From NCBI GenBank assembly GCA_016841245.1, contig JAENZN010000005.1:124001-188000 (forward strand): a stretch of 64,000 nt of DNA. Reading direction: 5' to 3'. This document shows positions 9,629 to 17,890 of this stretch, one piece after another (positions within the stretch are counted from its first letter, which is position 1; the number at the start of each line of letters is the position of its first letter). This stretch comes from Syntrophomonas sp. GTDB lineage: Bacteria; Bacillota; Syntrophomonadia; Syntrophomonadales; Syntrophomonadaceae. The position numbers and the translations under genes are program-made. The notes below the pieces were generated by a model. It had not been told where the DNA came from. It searched no databases and saw only the letters and a list, made by a program, of their open reading frames with translations.

Positions 9629-10453
9629 ATGGCGCGCACAATCCATATTATAGATACCACTTTGCGAGATGGAGAACAGGCAGCAGGGATAGTGTTTAAT
9701 AAAAAGGAAAAGCGAGACATTGCTGTCTATCTGGATCAGGTAGGGGTGTATGAAATTGAAGCAGGAACTCCGGCCATGGGTGGAGATGAATGTGAAGCAC
9801 TGGCAGAAATTCTTGCATTAAAGCTGCAGACCCGTGTATCGACATGGAATCGAGCCAATTTAAAGGATATAAAAGCATCATTGGATTGTGGTGCTCATCA
9901 TGTCCATATATCACTTCCGGTATCAGATATCCAAATCAAATATAAGCTGAATAAGGACCGTGAATGGGTTTTGCGGCAGTTAGAGGAAACTGTTGTTTAT
10001 GCCAGGGAGGCTGGGGCAGATGTTAGCGTTGGAGCCGAGGATGCATCTCGGGGGGATTTTCGATTCCTGGTACAGTATGCTTGTTTGGCTCGTGAACTGG
10101 GAGCAGAAAGATTGCGTTACGCTGATACGGTTGGAATTTTAGACCCGTTTATGACCTACAATATTTTTCAGAAACTTATTAAAGAAAGCGGTATGGAGAT
10201 TGAAATACACGCCCATAATGATTTTGGTATGGTTGTAGCCAATACATTGGCTGGAGCTCAAGCAGGAGCTTATTTTGCAAGCACTACGGTTTTAGGATTG
10301 GGTGAAAGGGCTGGTAACTGTCCACTGGAAGCAGCGGTAAAAGTATTGGATCGCTTTCTGCCCATTTCTGTTAATGTCAACCAGTATGCTCTGCAGAGCT
10401 TAATTGAGTACGTAAATTCTATAACAGATAAAAGATGCTGCACACCTGCATGA
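9629..10453 (+). CDS. nifV: Homocitrate synthase NifV, short form
   Basis: NifV condenses acetyl-CoA with 2-oxoglutarate to give homocitrate, the organic ligand of FeMo-co. The protein starts with the DRE-TIM metallolyase signature (DTTLRDGEQAAG, residues 9-20) and has the metal-binding HxH (IHAHNDFG). It is only 274 aa against about 370-400 for single-chain NifV. It therefore holds the TIM barrel and lacks most of the C-terminal subdomain. Some clostridia split NifV into omega and alpha chains; no second chain follows here, and the next 370 bases are noncoding. AGGAGG lies 7 bases before the ATG. Homocitrate synthase is favoured over other DRE-TIM enzymes by the nif context. Confidence 0.85.
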   Translation: MARTIHIIDTTLRDGEQAAGIVFNKKEKRDIAVYLDQVGVYEIEAGTPAMGGDECEALAEILALKLQTRVSTWNRANLKDIKASLDCGAHHVHISLPVSDIQIKYKLNKDREWVLRQLEETVVYAREAGADVSVGAEDASRGDFRFLVQYACLARELGAERLRYADTVGILDPFMTYNIFQKLIKESGMEIEIHAHNDFGMVVANTLAGAQAGAYFASTTVLGLGERAGNCPLEAAVKVLDRFLPISVNVNQYALQSLIEYVNSITDKRCCTPA

Positions 10454-10710
10454 TTATTAGAAAGTTGATAGTCCGTTAATAGCTTAAATTCCATTGATGA
10501 ATTCTAAGTTATCAACCCGACTGAACAATAAATCTTAATTATGGTTTTACCATGCCGACCTGTCTTTCAGGACCTGGAACAGAGCCAGTCCAGCACCTAG
10601 ACAGAACATATTTCATACTTGCACCTCGCCGATGGCTGCTATAACAAAAGGCCGCATTTGGACCCCATTCGGTATAAGTTCCCTGCTGGTAATCTATCCT
10701 GATATTACCT
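10454..10710. other. Noncoding stretch after nifV
   Basis: No gene, terminator or recognisable element was found. Weak inverted repeats are present, for example GTTGATA near 10465 with TTATCAAC near 10508, but no T-run follows. Confidence 0.4.
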
Positions 10711-10740
10711 TTGACGATAATCCATTGCTATAGATAGAAT
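10711..10740 (+). promoter_or_regulatory. Sigma-A-type promoter for the secreted peptidase
   Basis: TTGACG (10711-10716) and TAGAAT (10735-10740) are separated by 18 bases, close to the vegetative consensus. It lies about 80 bases before the start codon. Confidence 0.5.
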
Positions 10741-10821
10741 TGTATGTATAAATGTGCAAGTAACATACAGGAATGGAATTTAGAAGTCTAATAGAATAGG
10801 AACTTATAGTGAAGGAATACA

Positions 10822-12093
10822 ATGGATGGAGATATTATTATGAACAAGAGACTTTCCTGGAGCCTGGTAATTGTCGTATTAGGATTTTTCATAGCCTTTT
10901 CAATCTTTACGTCGGTTTATGGGGGGGACAAGCCCACGGTAATAACGGCTGAGGCACTGGCAGAAGAGACCGGGAATGCTTCATTGAATGGTCAGATCAG
11001 TGACCAGGGTGGGAAAGAAATCACCAGGTATGGTTTTAAATGGGGAAACAGCCCCAGCCTGGGTGAAGAGGCCTTCTGTCAGGACAGCCCGGATAAAAAT
11101 AAGTCATTTACCGTTAGCATTAATGACTTGCAGCCCGGTACTACATATTATTTTCAGGCATTTGCAGTAAATTCTAAGGGTTCTGCTTATGGAGATATCA
11201 AAACTTTTACGGTCCCCATAGATGCTGCGCCTACCGTTACTATCAGCAGTCCGGAGGATAATCTAAGCATTTTTAGCGGGGAAATAGTTAAGATAGCAGC
11301 GGCAGCTGCAGATGACAAAAAAGTAGAGTCTATGGGGCTTTATGTTAACGATAGCTCAACTGTCAGCGTAGAAGGAGATGCTCTGACTTATGATTGGGAT
11401 ACCAGCGGAATAAGCCCGGGAGAATATGTGCTCAAGGTCAGTGCTGATGATGGAACCCAGGAAGAATATCAGTCGATTACGGTATTGGTGGAAGAAAAGC
11501 CGGAAGTGATTAATCTGGCTGCCAATGACCAGCAGCCTGTAATTAAGGAAACTTATACTGAAAGCGTAGCAGTATCTCGATCGGCGGAAGCCACAGATAC
11601 TTATAAATATCCTAATTTGAGCAAGGTTCAGGGATCGTTTGGACAATTCTATTACCGTGATACTTCGGGCGGCAGAATTGAAATAGATCCGGCCTGGATA
11701 GCCGAAAATATAGTGACTATAACTTTGCCTGGATTGAATCGACAGGTACAGGTACATAAGGATGCGGCAGATAATTTTATAGCTGCTTTTAATTACATAA
11801 AAAATGGTACCACTTGGATAAATGGTAAACAGGTTTCTCTATTAAGTCTTATAGATAGTATGGATGGAACCTTTGTCACTCGTCATGTGAATTGGGACTC
11901 GGATCGGGGTTTGAGCAACCATTCCTGGGGGATAGCCATTGATATCAATGCCGCTGATCATTTCAGGTATGTTGATCCCAGCTGGGAAACCAGCGATCCA
12001 AATCTGATACTCTGGGAGAAAGCATTTAAACCGGCGGGATTCAGCTGGGGCAACTCCTATTCAGATGCCATGCATTTTGAGCTGCTGTATTAA
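10822..12093 (+). CDS. Secreted M15-family peptidase with Fn3-like and Ig-like domains
   Basis: The 423-aa protein has an N-terminal hydrophobic segment (about residues 11-30), which looks like a signal peptide or anchor. A fibronectin-III-like repeat follows (about 35-135, with LQPGTTYYFQAFAVN), then a bacterial Ig-like domain (about 138-225). The C-terminal 150 residues are an M15-type D,D-/L,D-carboxypeptidase fold: NHSWGIAIDIN holds the HxxxxxxD zinc ligands and MHFEL the second histidine. Such enzymes trim peptidoglycan stem peptides outside the membrane. GAAGGA is 5 bases before ATG 10822; ATG 10840, just before the signal segment, is an alternative start. It stands alone between a promoter and a terminator. 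Confidence 0.85.
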   Translation: MDGDIIMNKRLSWSLVIVVLGFFIAFSIFTSVYGGDKPTVITAEALAEETGNASLNGQISDQGGKEITRYGFKWGNSPSLGEEAFCQDSPDKNKSFTVSINDLQPGTTYYFQAFAVNSKGSAYGDIKTFTVPIDAAPTVTISSPEDNLSIFSGEIVKIAAAAADDKKVESMGLYVNDSSTVSVEGDALTYDWDTSGISPGEYVLKVSADDGTQEEYQSITVLVEEKPEVINLAANDQQPVIKETYTESVAVSRSAEATDTYKYPNLSKVQGSFGQFYYRDTSGGRIEIDPAWIAENIVTITLPGLNRQVQVHKDAADNFIAAFNYIKNGTTWINGKQVSLLSLIDSMDGTFVTRHVNWDSDRGLSNHSWGIAIDINAADHFRYVDPSWETSDPNLILWEKAFKPAGFSWGNSYSDAMHFELLY

Positions 12094-12123
12094 AAGATGT
12101 AGATAGAATAATTGGTAATATTT

Positions 12124-12156
12124 CACCCCTTAACGTAATCCGTAAGGGGTGTTTTT
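12124..12156 (+). terminator. Terminator of the M15 peptidase gene
   Basis: CACCCCTTAACG pairs with CGTAAGGGGTG with one bulge, followed by TTTTTG. Confidence 0.8.
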
Positions 12157-12520
12157 GTGGGTGCAGAGCTAATATTAACCCTTCTAATCCGACTTATATC
12201 AAGAAGATACCGAGAAATATGACCTGGTTCGCGAAAAATGTTGTTGAAAAATATAAAATATGTATAAAAAAGGAAGGAATTCTCCGTTGGGAGTGGAATA
12301 TGTAGATACAACAAAGCCATAAAGTGCGTTATTGATGAATAAGAGAGAACTGAACTTCTAACTGCTTCAAATCTTCTGCTTATATAAATTACTCGAATAT
12401 ACAAGATATGGGTTATTTATATCACTTTATTTTACTTTACATCTAAACTCGCTATTAATCTTCATCAAGTGCATTTTGCCATACCGGTTGGCATATTAAA
12501 ATTAAAGGAGCATTAATGAA
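12157..12520. other. A+T-rich intergenic stretch
   Basis: No coding or RNA feature is recognised. It must hold the promoter of the following gene; several TATAAA/TATAAT-like boxes occur but none has a convincing -35 partner. Confidence 0.4.
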
Positions 12521-13444
12521 ATGATACACGAGGAAGAGCGCATCCTGATTGTGGATGATGATCGTTTAAACATGATGGTTTTAACCGATATTCTCAAATC
12601 AGATTATACATTGTATTTTGCTCAGAATGGAATCCAGGCTCTGGAATCAGTATTGCAGCAGTTACCTGATTTAATCTTATTGAATGTAATAATGCCGGGA
12701 ATGACAGGTTTTGAAGTTATGAACAAACTTAAAAACCATGATCAGACCAAAGACATCCCGGTTATTTTTGTTTCCGCCCTCAGTGGGGATCAAAATGAAG
12801 AAAAAGGGCTTTTGCTGGGGGCTGTGGATTATATCGCCAAGCCGTTCAACCCGGCTATTGTTAAAGCCAGAGTTAGAAATCATCTTAAAAGTGTGAGACA
12901 TCGAAAGCTGCTGGAGAAAATTGCACTATTGGATGGCTTAACGGAAATACCTAACCGGCGCAGTTTTATTAATCGTTTTTCATTTGAGTTTAAGAGGGCC
13001 ATCCGAAACTCATCAACCTTATCTCTGGCAATTATTGATGTGGATTGCTTCAAAAAATACAATGACAACTATGGACACAGCATGGGAGATCTGGTACTAA
13101 AGAAAGTAGCAGTAGTTATTGCCAAAACCATAAAAAGGCCGGCTGATTTTGTCTCTCGTTTCGGGGGAGAGGAGTTTGCTGTTTTAGCACCGGAAACTTC
13201 TGTACAGGGAGCAAAACAGCTGGCAGAGAAGATTTGTCTTTCCATACAGGAACTCGGCATTGACCATCCTTATTCTGAACCGTTAAAAACATTGACTGTA
13301 AGTATAGGCGGGGCTTCTATGATTCCAACACCCGAGGACGAGGAGCTAATGCTGGTTGGGGAGGCAGACAAAATGCTCTACAAGGCCAAAAATGAAGGCA
13401 GAAACAGGGTGGAGTGGCAGGATCTGTTGGGGGCAATAGATTAA
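12521..13444 (+). CDS. Diguanylate cyclase with degenerate receiver domain
   Basis: The 307-aa protein joins a CheY-like receiver (residues 6-120) to a GGDEF domain (about 135-300). The cyclase signature is GGEEF at 215-219, which is active in many enzymes. RPAD at 206-209, five residues before it, is the c-di-GMP inhibitory I-site. It should make c-di-GMP from two GTP and be feedback-inhibited. The receiver keeps the acidic pair (D12, D13) and the lysine (K107), but the phosphoacceptor is asparagine: PDLILLNVIMPG has N55 where aspartate is expected. Phosphorylation by a histidine kinase therefore seems impossible at that site. AAGGAG lies 9 bases before the ATG. No kinase gene is adjacent. 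Confidence 0.93.
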   Translation: MIHEEERILIVDDDRLNMMVLTDILKSDYTLYFAQNGIQALESVLQQLPDLILLNVIMPGMTGFEVMNKLKNHDQTKDIPVIFVSALSGDQNEEKGLLLGAVDYIAKPFNPAIVKARVRNHLKSVRHRKLLEKIALLDGLTEIPNRRSFINRFSFEFKRAIRNSSTLSLAIIDVDCFKKYNDNYGHSMGDLVLKKVAVVIAKTIKRPADFVSRFGGEEFAVLAPETSVQGAKQLAEKICLSIQELGIDHPYSEPLKTLTVSIGGASMIPTPEDEELMLVGEADKMLYKAKNEGRNRVEWQDLLGAID

Positions 13445-13498
13445 TATAAGCATTCGAGAATCGGAAAATGTATTATTCCTTCGAGATATTAAAGACAT

Positions 13499-13520
13499 GG
13501 GAGCAATGTTTGCTCCTTTA
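13499..13520 (+). terminator. Weak terminator after the diguanylate cyclase gene
   Basis: GGAGCA and TGCTCC form a short hairpin followed by TTTATT. Confidence 0.45.
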
Positions 13521-13602
13521 TTCGTAAAATCCTCGATCCGGTTTAATGTGGCAGGAATTGCAGATATTAAATAAGGAGATTACGATAAGGGGTGAATAAA
13601 CC

Positions 13603-14196
13603 ATGATCCTTAGTTTAACCGGCTTATTGTTAGCTGGAATAACCGCCGCACTATATTTTTTGATTAAGTACCGTCAGGAATACCGGCATTTAAGAAAGAT
13701 TAAATTAGATATACTGCAAACCAGCCATGACATGTATCAGACTATGGCGTTGGGTCTATACCAGCGGTTTAAACAGGAAGAAGGCAAAGAACACAAAAAG
13801 GAAAATCCTATGGAATTTGAAAATTTTGTAGCCCGGGTAATGGTGAATTATTATGGGGGACAGGCTTTCGTAACCGGGGGATCCGGTGATTATGGGATCG
13901 ATATCGAGCATGATCACCGGGCCGGCAAGTATCTGGGTCAGGTAAAATGCTATGCTCCAGATCATTTTGTTCCCTATGAGCCGATTGCTGTAATACATTC
14001 TCAGATTACCAAACAAAATGCCAAAGGGGGATATGTAATTACCACCAGCGATTTTACCCCTCATGCACGCAAATATGCGGAAGGGCTTGACATAATGCTG
14101 ATTAACGGGGCACAGCTGGTTGAATTATGGATGCAGGGACTGGAAAAGGCAGCTAAACCATATAATTATCAGAAGAGCAAATCTGAATCAGCATAA
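13603..14196 (+). CDS. Membrane-anchored Mrr-like restriction endonuclease domain protein
   Basis: The 197-aa protein has one N-terminal transmembrane segment (about residues 3-21), a short charged helical linker, and an Mrr_cat/PD-(D/E)xK nuclease-like domain (about 70-180). The candidate catalytic residues are D100 in GSGDYGID and Q113/K115 in GQVKCY, the usual D...QxK form. Family members cleave DNA, often with modified bases, but membrane-anchored single-domain forms have no settled role. AAGGGGTG precedes the ATG. No methylase or second restriction gene is nearby, so this is not an evident restriction-modification locus. Confidence 0.8.
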   Translation: MILSLTGLLLAGITAALYFLIKYRQEYRHLRKIKLDILQTSHDMYQTMALGLYQRFKQEEGKEHKKENPMEFENFVARVMVNYYGGQAFVTGGSGDYGIDIEHDHRAGKYLGQVKCYAPDHFVPYEPIAVIHSQITKQNAKGGYVITTSDFTPHARKYAEGLDIMLINGAQLVELWMQGLEKAAKPYNYQKSKSESA

Positions 14197-14389
14197 TAAT
14201 ACTGTTAAGGATGGAAAAGCGGGGATGATCATACTGTTTCCAATATCAATTAAATCAAAAAGAAACTTCAAGAGACTTATTGTTAATGGGTGATAATTGT
14301 ATTTGAGCTGCTATTTAGTTACCCTCAAAATTCGACTTGGGTGTAAGGGAATGCATAAATATACTAACGCCCAGTCTTCACATGGACAG

Positions 14390-14560
14390 CAGCCACTGTT
14401 TGCTGACTGGCTTCAGGGGGACAGGGCTAATTCACATCCTTGTTCAGCAGCCCTCTTGCCTCGTCCTGGGGCTCGCCCCCTTCCATCAGTTAACTTCCCA
14501 GGATGCTGTAACCCAGCTCCGCCAACGGTCATCAGACTGTTTATACATACGCTTGAGTAG
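14390..14560 (-). ncRNA. G+C-rich noncoding element related to one at 31.1 kb
   Basis: Read on the minus strand, this block shares a stretch with the element at 31085-31265: a CGGAGC-TGG start, a CATCCTGGGA/CACCCTGCGA segment, and then TGGAAG, GGGCGAGCCCCA and GGACG in the same order and spacing. The block is much richer in G+C than its surroundings and forms strong hairpins such as GGGG-CGAG-CCCC. Short frames through it on the plus strand (14297-14615) have no protein-like composition or ribosome-binding sites. It may be a structured RNA or the remnant of a mobile element. Confidence 0.4.
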
Positions 14561-14629
14561 TTTTTGGAGTTTTTCAGGGGCTGCTAATCAGGGTCAGCCA
14601 ATATCTGGATTATAAAGTGGGTTGTGAAT

Positions 14630-15715
14630 ATGGGGATTATATCTAAAAAACAGATAATTATGGTTTCCCTTCTCCCGGGAGGAATATTATTAACCTGGCT
14701 TTTGGGCTACATACCTGAAATGGTCGAGAAACTGTATTCTAATGGATTTTATAGAATATTGGGGCCAGTTTTGAGCAGACTTACCGGTTTAGTTCCATTA
14801 TCAATAGCTGAACTACTCACCTTGATCGCCTTACTGGCTTTGGCTTGCTTTATGATCAAGTATTTAGTAAACATGGTCAGAAGAACCTCATCGCCTAAGA
14901 TTGTACTTGCAAGAGCAGCAGTTTTAATGCTCGTGGTAGGCAGCATAGTATACTTTACCTTCTTGCTAATATGGGGGTTTAATTATTATCGCCTTCCTTT
15001 TGCGGATATTGCCGGTTTAGATACTGCCGATATAAGGGCCGAGGAACTTGAGGTACTATGTACAGAGCTTATCCAACAGGCTAATGAACTGCGTGCTGCA
15101 GCTGCCGAAGATAATAACGGAGTAATTAGTATAGCTAAACAAGAAATACTGGAACAGGCCTGGCAGGGTTATGCTTTGGCCGAGTCCATGTATCCAGAAC
15201 TGGGAGGGACTTACGGCAGACCTAAAGCGGTAATTTCATCGAGAGCCATGTCGGTCTTCGGGATATCAGGGATATATTTCCCTTTCACCGGGGAAGCCAA
15301 TCTTAATATGGAAGTTCCGGCCCCTCTTTTTCCGGCTGCGGTGTGTCATGAAATGGCTCATCAACGAGGATTTGCGCGAGAAGACGAAGCTAATTACATC
15401 GCTTACCTTAGCTGCCAAAAGCATACTGATCCTTTTTTTCAGTATTCAGGTACTCTCTTGGCCCTCATTAATTCAATGAATGCCCTGTCAGCTTATGACT
15501 ATACCCAATATCTGGAGTTAAGGCAGGGGTACGCAAAGGGAGTTGAGCGGGATTTGTCTGCCGTACAACAGTTCTGGCAGCAGCACCAGGGACCTGTTTC
15601 CAGGGCTTCGGCCCGGGTAAATGACGTTTATCTAAAAACTAACCACCAGCAAGATGGTATAAATAGTTACGGCAGGATGGTAGACCTTTTAGTCGCAGAA
15701 AGAAGAGAGCTTTAG
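14630..15715 (+). CDS. DUF3810 family membrane protein with HExxH motif
   Basis: This protein of about 361 aa has three hydrophobic segments in its first 125 residues (about 10-28, 58-80 and 93-118), then a large domain on one side of the membrane. That domain contains HEMAHQRGF, a zincin-type HExxH, and EANYIAYLSC, whose glutamate could be a third ligand. It fits the DUF3810 family; the function is not established, although a membrane metalloprotease is plausible. ATG 14630 has AGTGGG about 8 bases upstream; a GTG at 14624 is an alternative. Confidence 0.8.
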   Translation: MGIISKKQIIMVSLLPGGILLTWLLGYIPEMVEKLYSNGFYRILGPVLSRLTGLVPLSIAELLTLIALLALACFMIKYLVNMVRRTSSPKIVLARAAVLMLVVGSIVYFTFLLIWGFNYYRLPFADIAGLDTADIRAEELEVLCTELIQQANELRAAAAEDNNGVISIAKQEILEQAWQGYALAESMYPELGGTYGRPKAVISSRAMSVFGISGIYFPFTGEANLNMEVPAPLFPAAVCHEMAHQRGFAREDEANYIAYLSCQKHTDPFFQYSGTLLALINSMNALSAYDYTQYLELRQGYAKGVERDLSAVQQFWQQHQGPVSRASARVNDVYLKTNHQQDGINSYGRMVDLLVAERREL

Positions 15716-15739
15716 AGCTAACAGGAGGTACGGTTCTAC

Positions 15740-15856
15740 ATGGTAGTCTTTAGCCGAAAAGATGACAATCCAGAACCCCAAGTGCATTTAGAAAATGCGG
15801 AGTGGAAAGCAGTGAAAAATAAATTAATATTTTTGGATTGGGGGGAAATAATATAG
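15740..15856 (+). CDS. Small hypothetical protein (38 aa)
   Basis: This short frame was chosen because a strong AGGAGGT lies 10 bases upstream of its ATG, just after the DUF3810 gene. The product begins MVVFSRKDDN and ends in DWGEII; it is charged, with no signal or membrane segment. I recognise no family. Its stop codon is two bases before the inverted-repeat element at 15859, so a transcript would run through that element to the terminator at 16043. Confidence 0.4.
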   Translation: MVVFSRKDDNPEPQVHLENAEWKAVKNKLIFLDWGEII

Positions 15857-15858
15857 CT

Positions 15859-16031
15859 AAGATGTAAAATTGCCGGGCTAAGAATCTCATATACCAACAG
15901 GTGTATATGATTCGACTTGAGGTTAATGCAGAGGTGTGAATTTCTGTATTGGTCGATGAGAAGGCCTGATGTAAATCCATCTATACAACAACATTGCATG
16001 GAGGGATACAAAAAAGGCAATTTTACATCTT
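15859..16031 (+). ncRNA. 173-base element closed by perfect 16-bp inverted ends
   Basis: AAGATGTAAAATTGCC (15859-15874) is the exact reverse complement of the sequence at 16016-16031. The inside holds further hairpins: GAATC-T-CATATAC with GTATATG-ATTC (15882-15913) and AATGCAGA with TCTGTATT (15925-15950). As RNA this is a multi-branched fold closed by a long P1 helix, directly followed by an intrinsic terminator. As DNA it also fits a miniature inverted-repeat element. There is no ORF inside, and I match no known riboswitch. Confidence 0.55.
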
Positions 16032-16042
16032 TATATATATAC

Positions 16043-16067
16043 AGCCTTCACGGAAGGCTATTTTTTT
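16043..16067 (+). terminator. Intrinsic terminator after the 173-base element
   Basis: AGCCTTC and GAAGGCT enclose a 3-base loop and are followed by A and seven T residues. Confidence 0.85.
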
Positions 16068-16262
16068 GCCTATTTATATTTTATTGATTGCAATATTAAT
16101 CAGGTTTGATCCATGAATAATTTTAGCCAGTTTCTATCGTGAGCTGTCCTCATAACGGCGTTTCCTGAACGTGGAAAACCTTTCTTGTGCTATGATAATT
16201 ATTACGGGCATGTATATTGGCAGGATTGACTTATATTGGCCAGGTAATGTTAAGGAGAAAAC

Positions 16263-16643
16263 ATGGATAGTTTTGAGAAAGTAAAACTTAAAGCGAAGAG
16301 TTTAAAGAAAGAGGTCAGGGCCTTATACATAGCATCAAAAAGGCCTGATGTTCCACTCCTTGCCAAGCTGCTTATTATTATAGTGGTCGGATATGCTCTG
16401 AGTCCGCTTGACTTAATACCTGATTTTATACCGGTTCTGGGCTATTTGGATGATTTGGTTTTAATTCCCCTGGGGATCTGGCTGGCGTTGAGAATGATAC
16501 CTGTGAATATCCTGGATGAATGCAGAATGGAAGCTCAAGATAACCTGGCTGTTGGAAAACCGGTCAGCTGGACCGCAGGGATAATAGTGATCATGGTTTG
16601 GATTGTAGTAATAATCGCTATAATCTTGAAGGTGAAGACATAG
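16263..16643 (+). CDS. DUF1232 (YkvA-like) membrane protein
   Basis: The 126-aa protein contains the DUF1232 signature YALSPLDLIPDFIPVLGYLDDL at about residues 44-66, between two hydrophobic segments (about 32-52 and 103-122). YkvA-like proteins are small membrane proteins of unknown role. AAGGAGAAAAC precedes the ATG. It is monocistronic as far as can be seen. Confidence 0.85.
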   Translation: MDSFEKVKLKAKSLKKEVRALYIASKRPDVPLLAKLLIIIVVGYALSPLDLIPDFIPVLGYLDDLVLIPLGIWLALRMIPVNILDECRMEAQDNLAVGKPVSWTAGIIVIMVWIVVIIAIILKVKT

Positions 16644-16741
16644 TTCTGGTAGGTCCACGAATAAATAGCAGGGGCTTAACAGATAGAAGTGAAGATGCTT
16701 GAAAAAGCAGTGGGAGTAAAAATTTTGAGGAAGTGAAAATA

Positions 16742-17218
16742 ATGATCATCAAAGTTGAGGGGGAGGAGCAGATAGAATCTATCAGGGGATTATTTCTGGA
16801 ATATGAGCAATCCCTACCTTTCAGCTTATGATTCCAGGGTTTTAATGAGGAACTGGCAGGTCTGCCAGGGGAGTATTCTAGACCAGACGGAGTGCTATTG
16901 TTATATGAATGGCAAGGCCGGGCAGCAGGGTGTGCCGGCTTAAAGAAAATCGACTCTGATATATGTGAGATGAAAAGGCTCTATGTAAGGCCCGCATTCA
17001 GAAAGAAGGGTATAGGAAAGAAGTTGGCTTTAGAAATTATTAATGAAGCCAGGATTATTGGATACCAATATATGCGATTGGATACGCTGGCTTCTATGCA
17101 GGAAGCCGTTCAATTGTATGAGTCGCTGGGTTTCAAGTACATAGTACCCTATAGATATAATCCTCTGCCAGATGCTTTATACCTGGAATTAAAATTGGAT
17201 ACTGATATCAGGCAGTAA
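16742..17218 (+). CDS. GNAT acetyltransferase with in-frame TGA (possible selenoprotein or pseudogene)
   Basis: Translation from ATG 16742 (after GAGGAAGTG) gives a GNAT-fold protein of 158 residues if the TGA at 16829-16831 (codon 30) is read through. Both sides are in the same frame and protein-like: the TGA sits in SL-stop-FQGFNEELAGLPG. Downstream come the acetyl-CoA loop (RKKGIGKKLA) and the SLGF motif. In relatives I recall, the interrupted position is often cysteine (LCFQ). Centred 27 bases downstream is CTGGCA-GGTC-TGCCAG (16853-16868), a hairpin with the GGUC apical loop typical of bacterial SECIS elements. The same bases encode conserved LAGLP, so the palindrome may be accidental. 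Alternatives are a nonsense mutation or a sequencing error. Confidence 0.6.
16853..16868 (+). promoter_or_regulatory. SECIS-like hairpin inside the GNAT gene
   Basis: A six-bp stem with loop GGTC lies 27 bases after the in-frame TGA, within the window used for bacterial SECIS elements. The apical GCAGGTCTGC is, from memory, identical to that of E. coli fdhF. Confidence 0.4.
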
Positions 17219-17338
17219 ACATGATCGATTAGTGGAATATCAAGCAGTAAGGAACTAATAATTATCACTCTAATTGAGTAATCTAATTATCAGCAGCTTG
17301 TATTCATGTTATTAATTTTTACCAGGAGAATGATCGAA

Positions 17339-17890
17339 TTGAGTACTGATATCATGACCAAAATTACGAACCTGGAAAGAGAACTTCTTCAATTTAGAAT
17401 GGAACACTGGCATGAACACGATTTAGGGTCTATTCAGTGGTGGCTGCTTTTGGCAGTATTAATCTTACCCTGGATAATATGGTGGAAGTATGTGGACAAA
17501 AACCGCTTAATAGAAATCAGCCTTTACGGATCTATGATTCTTATCATATCGTGTTACCTGGATGTCACGCTGACTGATATGGTACTCTGGGTCTATGAGT
17601 ATCATATACTGCCGGTATGGCCCAGGTTGGTATCGGCGGATTTTGCGGTATTACCGGTTGCTTATATGCTCATATATCAATATTTTCCAGATTGGAAAAA
17701 TTTCTTTATTATAATAAGCATTACTTCCGGGATATTTGCTTTCGTTGGTGAACCTTTTCTGGAATGGGCGGAAATTTATAAAGTCTATGGTTGGCAGCAT
17801 TATTATTCTTTTCCCATTTATATAGCTATACCAGCAACTGTTAAATGGGTAATGACCAAGATGATAAGCAAACAAGCTTCATCTGTATAA
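17339..17890 (+). CDS. CBO0543-family integral membrane protein
   Basis: The protein has an amphipathic N terminus and about five membrane segments, with ILPWIIWWKYVDKNRL, WPRLVSADFAVLPVAYMLIYQYFP and FVGEPFLEWAEIYK matching the CBO0543 family known from Bacillus and Clostridium. No function is established. TTG 17339 is preferred because AGGAGA lies 9 bases upstream; ATG 17330 is too close to that site, and ATG 17357 is also possible. Length is about 183 aa from the TTG. Confidence 0.75.
   Translation: MSTDIMTKITNLERELLQFRMEHWHEHDLGSIQWWLLLAVLILPWIIWWKYVDKNRLIEISLYGSMILIISCYLDVTLTDMVLWVYEYHILPVWPRLVSADFAVLPVAYMLIYQYFPDWKNFFIIISITSGIFAFVGEPFLEWAEIYKVYGWQHYYSFPIYIAIPATVKWVMTKMISKQASSV

Noticed and set aside
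14297-14615. Two overlapping plus-strand frames of 87 and 92 codons.
   Set aside because: They are proline- and serine-rich shadows of the G+C-rich element, with no ribosome-binding site and no start context.
15859-16031. Hammerhead ribozyme suggested by CTGATG and GATGAG segments.
   Set aside because: The CUGANGA...GAAA core and the three-stem arrangement are not present.
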